Position numbers and translations under genes: made by a program. Of a DNA stretch of 64,000 bases, positions 1 to 11,200 are shown in pieces (the stretch's first letter is position 1; each line of letters opens with the position of its first letter). The DNA is from Mansonella perstans (taxonomy: Eukaryota; Nematoda; Chromadorea; Rhabditida; Onchocercidae). The stretch spans positions 62,001 to 126,000 of the forward strand of contig JBAMDO010000115.1 in the NCBI GenBank assembly GCA_037074765.1, given 5' to 3'. Below the pieces are notes generated by a model. The model had not been told where the DNA came from and did not search any database. It worked only from the letters and a program-made list of their open reading frames with translations.

Positions 1-1880
1 ATAACGAGGTAATACATTTTTTTAAGGACTTTTCTCGTAACTCAATCATATGTGAAATTCCGTTTGATCATTTTATCGTATCGTCTGTCACAAAGTAATA
101 ACTTTACCATACAAATAATTCTGTTTTAATACAAACATTAACATTGCTCTAATTAATTTTTTTCAGCTTCCATGCAACGATAATGACTCTGTTATACTAT
201 TCTGAATTTTTGTTGAAGTGCTAAAGTTTATAAATCAATCGTATTGTAAATTTGTAAACCAAATAAATACATCTCATTTCTGAACATCTGATGGCATGGA
301 AGTCTCACACGATATGCAACGTTTAGCTTTACGTAATTGCTTTATGTAATTTTGATTTAGGGAAGAAGAACAGCATGATTAACAGAGGGAAAGAATAATG
401 CCAACATTTGACGTTAAATTTTCACGTTTAAAAACTTTCATAAGCCTGATATGCTTATTAAAGCTTATATTTGTCAATGGAAAAACATTGGATACGTAGA
501 ACTTAATCAAATGTGGCATGAAATATTGAATGGATTTCTGGAAATAAAGTTTCGTTGCTTATGAGTTGTGTTTGCTGATTATGGGCTAATATTTCATAAA
601 ATAAACGAAATTCCCCCCAAAAATTCAAATCATCTAAAGGCTCTCTAAAATTAACATTCTGTACACCTTTCATCGACTTCGTTCGTTTCAGTTGTTTAAA
701 TTAGCACTTCCTTCATCCTTTATGAACATAAATACATATTATTTCAAACCGATTTCATTATCGATACCATATTTAGGATTTCTGACCATGCAGAGCTTCT
801 TTCTTATTATTGATTGAAAGATGGAGTTGCACTGAACAGAAGATAAAACTTTAAATTTCTGTTTATTAAAATATGATACGATACTTGTAATCTTAATCGA
901 ATATCATGCAATTAACAGTAGAAAAAGGTGAAGAAATAAAAAAATATGACTGTATTAATATTCAATAAATTTGTAAGCAGATAAATAATTGCATAATCAA
1001 CACCATGAACAGATAATCATTCAAGTAAATTGTTAAATAAATAAGAAATACAAAACAATCATTACGAATGAATAATGTTAAGTATTTAAGTACGCCGAAA
1101 ACTGATAATACAATCATCATTAGATCTTATCAGTGTTTCACATCGCGCGACACCTTTGATATTTTTGATATCATGCCATTTCTACAAATGCCTCTGAAAT
1201 GAAATAATTTAATTTATGAAAGTAGTAAATGTCTGGCAGTTTCATCTTACCAAGAGTTATCGCATTACAGAAGTTCATGAGGTAAGCAATTTGACGAATT
1301 GGTTGCCGCATGAATCACCATCACTAATTATTCAGTGGAATGTTTTAAAAAATAATGAAACAAGCATTATGTAGCAGAATATATTGATCACAGCATAATT
1401 ATCATGAGAATGTCAACAAATACTATAATTATCATTGCATAATAAAAAACCAGGGGGATATAACTGTCATGAGACATACCGTACCAGAACAATAGGCTTG
1501 TTGACATTAACTGAAGAATAGTAAGTGAATGTTTCCTTCTGAGTTTCACTTCACACCTTGTTTTTTACAATGTCACATTTCTTTTTACGTGAATTTTAAA
1601 TATCGGGGACAACTCATTTCAAAAATGGAAGTGGAAAAACATACACAAACACCATGTGATTGGTTCATTGAATTTCATGTCAAAAGTTGTCACATTACAG
1701 CATCATATGTAATACACAGTTTTATTTCATGTCCAATCATTTTGCCACTCCCTATAAAACTGTAATGTAACACTTTTTTATATTACTGTCGATTATTTGT
1801 TGAATTTCTAGTGGATTAGACAGAATTGGTGTAATTTCTGCAAATAAAAAACTGCGATTTCAGATCAACGACAACACACA
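1..1880. other. AT-rich stretch with no gene seen
   Basis: I see no chain of exons with matching phases and no recognisable protein similarity on either strand. The longest open frame, 1529-1765 on the plus strand, has no family signature and no splice support. The one structured element is the first copy of a diverged direct repeat at about 63-166. The left edge could still be intron or flank of a gene outside the window. Confidence 0.5.
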
Positions 1881-2396
1881 AAATGGCTTATTGGCTGAAA
1901 ACTTTTATAATGCTTCAGTTCTGCTTCACGGTATTACTGACACAAAAAGAGGTCTTAAATTCCAGCAACTTAACTATCAAAAAACAGTAATGAATTTACA
2001 AAAGCACATTCTGCACCGACCATTTGATTACCATGTCGCCTGTCATTTAATCTCTTTGTAATGCAAGTAATTCTACCGCAATAAAGATATCAGTATTGCT
2101 CTAAATGATTACTTTCAGGATTGTAAATATCCTGCGTATAATGTTCTTTGGTACTATCACATTCCTTGGTTCCACTACTTTTTCAATCCTAAGGTTATAT
2201 ACGTTTGGGAATTTTGTCCTTAATTCAACTCCAGATGAAGTTGCGTGAAACATGCCACCGTAATATATCAGTTACAAGCTGTAAAAGCATATTTTGATTG
2301 ATCGTTCGATTGATCGCCTGTGACTTAATTACTTTATCATACAAATGATAATGTTGTAATACGGATATTGACATTGCTCCAATTGATTTCTTTCAG
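63..2396 (+). repeat. Three-copy diverged direct repeat, about 90-105 bp per copy
   Basis: Copies lie at about 63-166, 2022-2118 and 2307-2396. Each runs through the same landmarks in order: a GATC or GATTACC block, CGYCTGTSA, a CTTTATCATACAAAT-like block, an ATTRACATTGCTC-like block, and a pyrimidine-rich end TTTCAG. Identity is partial, so the duplications are old. Each copy ends in a splice-acceptor-like sequence, so the unit may have copied an intron end. No transposon termini are visible. Confidence 0.6.
1883..2248 (+). CDS. Weak candidate: two-exon small hydrophobic protein
   Basis: A possible 77-residue protein. Exon 1 (1883-1986) starts with ATG about 20 bases after an acceptor-like TTTCAG, and encodes a short N-terminal segment with a hydrophobic core (WLKTFIMLQFCFTVLL) resembling a signal peptide or membrane anchor. 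A GTAATG donor joins in phase to exon 2 (2119-2248), which follows ACTTTCAG, is also hydrophobic, and ends in TGA. Exon 2 starts at the end of one of the local direct repeats, so the acceptor may only be a repeat feature. No family was recognised. This could easily be chance, and it is listed because both junctions and phases fit. Confidence 0.18.
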
Positions 2397-2399
2397 AAA

Positions 2400-4870
2400 G
2401 TTATGGTCCATACCTTAAAGTGTTTCTGAAACATGGCTTTCTGAAGCCATCTATGTCAATTAGGAAGGGAAATAATTATGGAAAAACACTGAATATTGAA
2501 AAAAAATTATTCGCTTGTCATAAATTATAAAACGAAATAAGCAGTTAATTAAATGCAATATTCCGAATTATTTATAAGACTCTCATTATCTCATAGTCAT
2601 TACAGTAATCGTCAATTCATAATGTAAATTATTTTTATTTTTCCCGACATTTTCGATTGAGGGAAATTATACTTTTACGTAAAGATTTCAGGATTTGCAA
2701 TGAAGACTGAATTGATCCAGGAGAGTTTTCGAGTAATTAGAATTTTAATTAGAATATTTATACAACTGACCGTTAAAATAAAGAATTGAGGCAGCTGATA
2801 AAATAAAGAAAAAAAAAATCTCACAAAATTTTAACCATTTTATTATTTTATCATAATATCATGTGAAAATAAAGAAAATGAATTATTTTTTAAATTTCAG
2901 TCTTTTTTTAATTTAGAAATAAATTTATTACTCCTTTTTTGGATGATAAATTGATGAATGAAATTTAGCAATGGTTGGTCTTGGTCCTACAGTTCAATTG
3001 TTGCATTCTGTGGAATTTCTTGACCACAACGAAAAACACCGCGTATTTTCACTGATTGCATGCAACCTTCGATCATTTGAACATTTGTTAGCAACATGAA
3101 TAATAATGTTAATGCTTGCAAAAGCATAATTAACTGAAATCATTTGGGAAAAAAAGTATTGAAATTCGTATGCAGTCTTCACTTTATTAATTTGCATATA
3201 AAATTAAATAAAAGCGGGAAAAAAATCGTTTTTAAATTTTTCTTTTAAAAATTAGCAAAAGTTTGTATGAATGACAAAGAAAAGATTAATAAATTTTATG
3301 ATATCACAAACATGAATGGAAAATTGAAACAAATATTTAGCAAAAATAATAATTAATGCATATCTGATTTATGCACGAAATTTAATATGTCAAAAAGGAA
3401 CACAGTAAACGAGTGCGAAGGAAAAAAAAATTTAAAAAAACATTGAACGGAAATAGTTTAAAATTTAAAAAACAAAGGGAAAAATTTTGATAACAATTCT
3501 AAGTGAATGATTAAGTAAGAAAAGTGTTAAAATGAACTTTAAACCTAGTAACAAATGGAAATTTTATTGTAACTGCTAATTAATAAGTGAAAATTAGTTG
3601 AATGGTGTATTACTGTTAATTAATCCCAAAATAACTTTCAAATCATTTAATACATTTCATTCTTCACTATTATAATACATATTTCACATATTGCTCATCC
3701 TGAAATCAGCACAGCAATCAGGGAATATGTTAACAAATTAATTGACAAATTTAATTAATCCAACGTTTTCATCAGTTACTTAATTAATGAAATTAATTTC
3801 GCCAAAAATGTGATAACTTATTAATTTAGTCAAAGTTTTAAAGTGCTTTACTTTGCTATGAAATGACTAGCATAAACAAAGTTGCAATTTTATTCTTTGA
3901 ACACCTCAAAAATTAAAGAAAAGACTAATTAGCCAATTAGCAATAATTAAGAAAAAATATCAAAAAATAACTAATAAATGTTGAGCTAGAATTCTTTAGC
4001 TGAAATTTTAATTAATGCAAAAATACATACAGGTAATATTGCTTCAAATTAAAAATGGCCAAATCTTAAACTCTTTTAGCGTGCGTATCAATGTTGGTGA
4101 AATGATCTGGAATAACAAAATGAATTTTTCGAAATCCGATCTGTAATTGAATTGCTAAATGACTAATTAATCGCTGTTAGCCTTAAGAAAAAATGACCTT
4201 TGTTAAAAAATAAATTATATAAAAAAAAGTTTCCAATAAATTTGTTCAATTATCGTTAATTTTTTAAAACTTTCCAAAATTTGAAATTTTGTTTTGTTTT
4301 TTTTTGTTTTTTTTATTATTTGAATTTTGTTATTTGCACGTTTCATTTTTGAAATCGAGAAAAAATTCAACGAAAAGTATAAATTTTTTTTTACATTTTT
4401 GCATTATTAATTGAATATTAGAAATGTAATGCAATTTTGAATCCTTTGCATGCTTTCAAACCCCTAAAATATAGCATAGCTCCAGAAGAATCAAGAAATA
4501 GGCCGGAAATCTACAATTGCTATCTTTAATAAACTCCTGTAATCAGGAAGAATTGCTATTAGGAAAAATTGGTGATGCTAATTATCTTTGATTGATGCAA
4601 TAATAAAACTTTTATAGTATCAATTTAAAAGAAATATTCAACTTGAAATCGTTTGGTATATTTTTATTTACGGTTTATTTTTCATTTCAATGTGTTTATT
4701 ATTTCAGTTTCTTCGATTTACCTTACTATTTAATCAATATTTTTTAATTAATTATTTGCGATTCTTCATTGCAACCAGTCCTCATCCATAATTTTTATTT
4801 CTATTACTTTCATACACATTGTTTATACATTAGGTGAGATACAAATTTGCATATTGGATATGAGGTAATT
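2400..4870. other. AT-rich intergenic DNA, nothing recognised
   Basis: Very AT-rich, with A and T homopolymer runs and many ATTAATTA-type words. Short open frames here lack splice partners or family motifs. It ends at the presumed promoter of the next gene. Confidence 0.55.
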
Positions 4871-4873
4871 GTC

Positions 4874-4890
4874 TTGGCGCGCGCGTGAAA
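4874..4890 (+). promoter_or_regulatory. GC-rich E2F-like site upstream of the 4956 gene
   Basis: TTGGCGCGCGCGTGAAA stands out in a very AT-rich background about 65 bases before the start codon. It combines a TTGGCGC half and a GCGTGAAA half, resembling E2F/DP sites (TTTSGCGC-type). If real, it would suggest proliferation- or germline-linked expression. This is a motif match only. Confidence 0.35.
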
Positions 4891-4955
4891 GTTGGGACGA
4901 AAATTTCTAAAATTTTAATTTTCATTTAAAAATATTTAAGGAGATATTTGAAGTA

Positions 4956-7937
4956 ATGCGACGAAAGAGGAGAAGAACGAAATCAATTTCAAAAGCCAAA
5001 AGTGATACTGTTACAGCAATTATCCCACAATTTCAACCTATCAGACCATCACGACGTGAATTTTTCTTTTTATTATCACAAAGATTCTCACAATCATTAA
5101 TTATCACACATTTACATGATAGTACTATTAGTAAACAGATATCTACAGTTGTGAAATGTAAGATAAATTTAATTAAAATTTATTCATTAATTTAAGATAG
5201 TAATGTTGTCTTTTTGTGCTTTTGAATAAACATACTCTTTCAGAGAATCTTTCCGAATTATTATCAATAATTGGAGCACATGCAAATGTTAAACGAGTAA
5301 GCAAAGCTAATATGATGAAAAAGATGTAAGTGATATGAATTAGAAACTAGTTTTATTTTGTAAATTCTATCAAATATGTTTCTTAGATTCTTGAAATCAG
5401 GTACTTATTTGCGGTAAATTTACATCTTCATTGGCATTATTGTTTTGCATTAATGACTTGTCATTTTAAATTAATGTCTACACGCATTTATGATAGAAAA
5501 GAAATGAACGATGGCGGAATGGAGCAACACATCTGTAAAGTTTTACAATAATTAACATAAATGCTGGATATATTTTCAGTGAGGTTTACGGCTGGCTTGG
5601 AGCTGGAGATATTCAATCTGTATTCAAATATTGTGATGAAGTCGTTTCGAATGATGATTTCATTCAATTGGTTTGTTTGGTTAGCTTGTCTGAGCTACAG
5701 AAATACAGTGGTAGTTTAATCGAAGATAATGATGTAGCTCTAGAAGACAATTTGTATAAATGCTATTGTCTGAAATAGTTTATCGCCATTAAAGACTAGC
5801 TGAGGTTATATTATTATGTTTTAATTAGGTTTCGTGAAACGAGTCGGTTTCAGGATAAGTATCCTAACGGTGAAATTTCTGCAGCAATTATCAATGTTAT
5901 TTCTGGATTTCCGGATGCATTACAAACTTCAGCTATAGAAACACGTAATCAGTTGGTAATTGATAAGGAAAATCTATTTGTCGAAGCTGCCTTCGCTCAA
6001 CATTTCATATTTACGTGAGTTCGAATCTAGTTTAAAATATTTTCCCATAATTTCAGTGACATTTAAATTAATTTACGCAGGTCTGCAGGAAAGAGGGAAC
6101 ATCACCAGATGCCGTCAACGAACAGTCCGTTTTATATAGTGACGAGCCAAAGAATTTGTTCTGTTTTGCACGTCTTGCAGATGATGATCGTGTCATCCTT
6201 TTCACAGAAACTGAGTGCTTTGATGCAACGCAATTTTTTGTGCAGAAAATTTGTAAGTTTTAGTTAATAAATGAGGCATATGAAAGGACAGCTGGATTTA
6301 ACTTCACTATCTTTTGTAAGGCTCTTGAAAACAGTTAAAACATCAAAAAAGAATTCGTTTCGGACTGTTCAAAGCAATCATTTTTAGTTGTTAGTTTAGT
6401 TTCAAAATGGCTGATTTGTATCTGAATTGTTAATTGTAAAACTCGTTGGGCAATTTTTTTAATGATTTGAATTATTTCAGGGCAGTGGATTGATGGGGAA
6501 ACTTTTGCTGACTTCCAACCGTTGTTATGCGATGAAAATTTTGAGAATAGGTGTGTAAATAACAGTATTAGCAGCTTTTGACTAAACAATATATTTAATA
6601 CTTTTTTTTTCAGCTCTGGACGACTTTTTGCAATTTTGCCGGACAGGAAATTAAGGATTGCGGCAGAACTTACAGAACTACAGCATGAATATACAGCGGT
6701 ATATTTCATTTCTCGCATATTAAAATTTTGAAGGGAATTATTTTGAGCGTAAATTAACTTTTTTAAAGATCTGACCAACTCGAAAATATCATAAGCTATT
6801 TTGTAAAGTTAATTGTAAATTACATGAAGTGTTGCTAGAATCTTATTCGTTTATCATCTCAATATATTTTGGAACTTTTGAGTTGCAGAAATTTGGAAAC
6901 TACGAAGCTGATAAGTCATTATCTCCTGCTGATTGGGTTAGTACAATCTTGGAATCTTCTTTTTTTCCTTTTTTCTCTTTTTTTTCTAAGCCCATATTGT
7001 TTTTGTATCAGGATGAAATCAGCACACTTAATGCGACCATTTCGGAAGCTGAATCATTTGAATTGGTAATGGATGAAGAAAATAAAAAACAGGTATTCTG
7101 TAGTAATATTGTATTTCCTATTTGATGGTTATTCAATGATTGATGGAAAAAGAATTAAATTTTGACTGGAATACTTTTAGAGTTTTTCCATAATTTTTAA
7201 TTTTTTGATCTTTTAAAGTTCTTAAGCTTATGATATGCTCTGTTGTCTTGTTATGTAATCTGAGTTCTAGGACACAAGTTCTACCAGTATTGTTAATTTG
7301 AGTACGGTGGTATCGGAGGAACGATTTACTCTATTCCAGGAGATCAAAAAAAAGGAAAAGGAATTAAGAACTGAACAAGAAAAGTATGCAATTAGGCTTC
7401 TGTCTCGCTCTTTGCATATAAAAAATTCTGAAACTTGGACTAATGAATACTTGTCTATCTTAAAGGTTTTGTTTTTTTTTTTTTCAGATTCAAGTATTCT
7501 TTAATACCACAAGAGAATATCGCAGAAGCAAGAGCTCAATTTCATGAAACGGTAAATGCAGAATTTCTTCAATAGTCATTCACTTTCTTCTCTGTTCATT
7601 ATAGTTTAGGAGTACATCCAGGTGTTCTGTATAATTAGTAATATTTCGATGTTGTGCTTGAAATATAATATTGCATACTTGACCTATAGTAGAGGATGTC
7701 TGACTGATTATGCTGAACACTTGTTACCAGTAGATTAAATCGATAGGAAATTGATATATTTAACAGCTTGTCATTAAATTTCCATTCTGACCTGAATATT
7801 TGAATGCCATTACGCCACAAAAATGTTATTTATAGTTGACGGATAACATTGAAAGTGCAACAACATCGACTGCAAAGAAGAAATCATTCACGGTTCTAAG
7901 GGACAGCAAAAAGAGCAATATACGCTACAATAGGTGA
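4956..7937 (+). CDS. Unrecognised 12-exon gene, basic protein with C-terminal coiled coil
   Basis: Exons: 4956-5130 (end uncertain), 5244-5325, 5580-5753, 5829-6014, 6089-6252, 6481-6550, 6614-6698, 6889-6936, 7012-7092, 7271-7383, 7488-7551, 7836-7937. All phases match, giving about 447 residues. The N-terminus is strongly basic (MRRKRRRTKSISKAK), suggesting a nuclear or nucleic-acid-binding protein. The middle is globular-looking. Residues from exon 9 on are charged and helical, with a KKKEKELRTEQEK coiled-coil stretch, and the tail is basic (STAKKKSF, RDSKK). The strongest exon 1 donor (AAAT|GTAAGA, 5157/5158) would create TAG at the join, so I used the weaker GTAAAC donor at 5131. Exon 5 has two acceptors 8 bases apart (6080 and 6088); the second gives the more protein-like frame. 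I do not recognise the family. An E2F-like site upstream hints at a cell-cycle role, as inference only. Confidence 0.65.
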
Positions 7938-8275
7938 ACATGAAGCAGTGGCATTATTTTTAACTATAAACTTCAAATTTACTGGTATAAAAGACACGAT
8001 ATTAGATGAAGTAAATTTTCCCTGATGATTTGAAATTTTGATTGTTAATTCAGATTTTAGTTTTTATCTTTCTTTATAATTCCATTATTCATAAAATGCT
8101 CAGTTTTCATTAGCAGGAAAAGTCTGAAATATTTTGTCATCATTTAATCTGTAAGCTCAACCGAACGCATGATTTTATCGAATTGCGAAGTGTCTTTTAC
8201 ATCTTTTTTTCTTTAAGATGCACTAAGTATGATGTTTTCAAACATTTTCTATTTTTTTTTTACTAGCATACCATC

Positions 8276-8281
8276 TTTATT
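8276..8281 (-). terminator. Poly(A) signal of the NCS-like gene
   Basis: AATAAA on the minus strand begins only ten bases after the stop codon at 8291-8293, implying a very short 3' UTR. Confidence 0.5.
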
Positions 8282-8290
8282 CATACCATT

Positions 8291-11200
8291 CTATATCAAA
8301 ATGGATGTGCAGAGTGCTGAAATAGACTGACAAATCCATCTATCCTGACTGCACACTGTCATGAAATCTTCCCGTGATATCCATCCTTTATTTTCACGAT
8401 CAAATTTCTGTAATAATAGAAATTCAAATAATGGAAATCTGAAGGTCCATAATATTTTTAGTGTTATTGAAGTAAAAATTAATCTTTTAAAAGATATTTC
8501 GCAAGAATTCTAAAGAAATTACTGTAAGTATGCAGCAGCACATGCCTACCTGTACAATTTGTTTAGCTTGTTCTGTTCTTTGATCAGGTGTTATTTGTGG
8601 TACTGCTTTAATTCCTGAATTTAGTATTTTAATGCTATATTGTATATTTTTTTTGCCTATCTTCTATTTACTAACGAATAAAGTTATATCTTATATGAAA
8701 GCTAATTAATTTCAAATTTATATTTTTACGAATTCACAAAAAAATTTGTTTTGTTTTTTTTTTTCCACAAAGCCTGACCAATTAAATCATCGGTGGCAGT
8801 AATAATCTTAAAAATTCGTTCCCAACTGATTTTGCCCGTATTTTTTGGATCATATAACTTGTACATCCAGTTTAATTTTTCTTCCATTGTTCCCCTGAAT
8901 AAAATCGAGTATGTCTTGATGAAATCCTGCAATTAAAAAAGTTAAAATCGATTAAAAACATCATGGTTACATGGACTAACGGATAAGTGAAATACCGTAA
9001 ATGTAACATATGTAGAATGTTGTTCCACGATACTATCAAATACCAAATCAGCAAATTGTTCCGCATCACCACAAGGAAAAATACTGGAAAACATGTCACG
9101 AAATGTATTCCGATAAATCGGCAATATATCTTTAAATTCTCGATAAAGCATTCGTAATTCACGAGCCGTAAAATGTTGTTCTGGTAAAATCTGAAAATTT
9201 CCTTTTTTTTAAAATTTATTGTAAATTTAAATAAATTTTGAGAAATGCTAAAATTGAAGGAAAAGAATGAATCGTAAATTTCTTCAACTATTTAATTTTA
9301 TGCAATTTCAACAATTTCAAATTGCATCAAAAATGAACTTACTGATTTTGTGTGAATGCTGTAAATTTTTATAGTATTTATATTCTAGTTTTATCGTATT
9401 TATATCCTAGTTTTGTAGTATTTATATTCTAATTTTTATAGTATAAACATTCTAGTTTTATACAGTATTTATATTCTAGTTATAGTCAAACTTCTAATTT
9501 TATTGTCCTTTAATTTTCATGAAGAAAAAATGAAAAATAAAAATGTTAAATGAAAACTTGCCAATATCTAACTAAATTTTCTACGTCATTTCAATATTGC
9601 TCTTTTTGTCGTTTTTTTTTTTTTTTTTTATAATTTTTACGAACGATCAAAACTTCCATTTTACACGATAATTAAAATTTTGTATTAATTAAATCATTCA
9701 AATAAAATATGAGAAAGTAAAAATGATACAGTGTTCAAGCTAGGCCTTGTTGTTATATGCTCGAAATGCTTTATCATTTCCATATCTTCATCTGAAATTA
9801 TTAACATCGTGAATTTCATCGAATCAGATCATATAACTTGCAAAATGAATTACATTAAAATGGGATAATTGTTAGATAACAAAAAAAGAAGGAAAGAAAT
9901 GCAATTCATCTAAAAACACAAACTAATTCGTGTTAGAATTATTCCTGGAAAAGTTTTATTTTGAAATTCTTTCTTTTTTTTATTTTTCAAATTAATTAAA
10001 ATATGAGTGCAACAAACTACAACTTCTCTTCTCTGTTGAACAGTGTTTGTTCTAGCTGAAAATGACGTTGACAGATAAGAATTTATGAAAACATATTTGT
10101 GAAAATGGGGTAAAAAAAAAAAAAAGATATTTTTTTGTGAAAAATGGGAATAATTTATGAAAACATATTTGTGAAAATGGGGTAAACTTCGAAATTGACT
10201 TTGTTAGCAATTTTCAAACTTCCTCTCAGTTCATTTTGAAAAGACAAAAAATTGAATTAACAACAATTTGCAAGAAAAATCTATGCAATACATTTGTTTT
10301 ACTTGAGAAAAAAAAGAAAGCAATCAGTATTTTTATTTTTTCGAGAAATTAATTGTTCCATCCAATCAATAAATGCATTAATTATCCCGACTAACTTGAA
10401 TAATTAGTCATTTAAAACTTGCTTAAAATATTTTGGAATTAATTTATTGAAAGTACATGCAAATAATTAAATTCATGTGAATGCTAGCGTTAAATTTCAT
10501 GGATTTTTTCTTTCTTCCGTTCAAAAATTCTCGTTTTGAAAAAAAAAAAAGAAAACTATAATTTAAAATGATTTGAATTAATTGGATTTAATTACACTTT
10601 TATCTTAAACAATAAAATATCTTTTGAAAGCGTAAAAATTCTAATTGCTTTTAATTATAATTAAAATAAAATCGACCTTGACAGAATTCTCTTCTCTGTT
10701 TGTGTTATTGTCTTCAAGTTCAACAGTTATTTGAAAAAATTGTCAAAGAAAACAAAAAAAAGTCGCAGTTATTTTCAAATAAATAATATTTCAAACTTTA
10801 AGCTTTCAATCTTTCGAAATTCTACACTGTTTCCATTTTCCTTCTTTTTTTGATTGTTTATGTAATTTTCTATTCTTTTGTTGAAAATGAGACATTTCAA
10901 AAAATTCATTAATACAGAGATATAGATGAAAACTTTCAATATGTAAAACATGTTGGGGAATTTACAGACGTGAAAAAAAAAATACATGCAAATAAAGATA
11001 TGCGAATATATACGTCATTTATAAATACATAAGTGTAAAAATTAAAAATCAAAATTTAGTTTTTATTAACATAAACGAATTGGTGTAAATACATATAGTT
11101 GTTTGTCCGTAAACAAAAACACAAACACATGCATTCATATAAATAAATAAACAAACAGCATAAACATACATACATGCAAATAAACAACTAAACAACGTGA

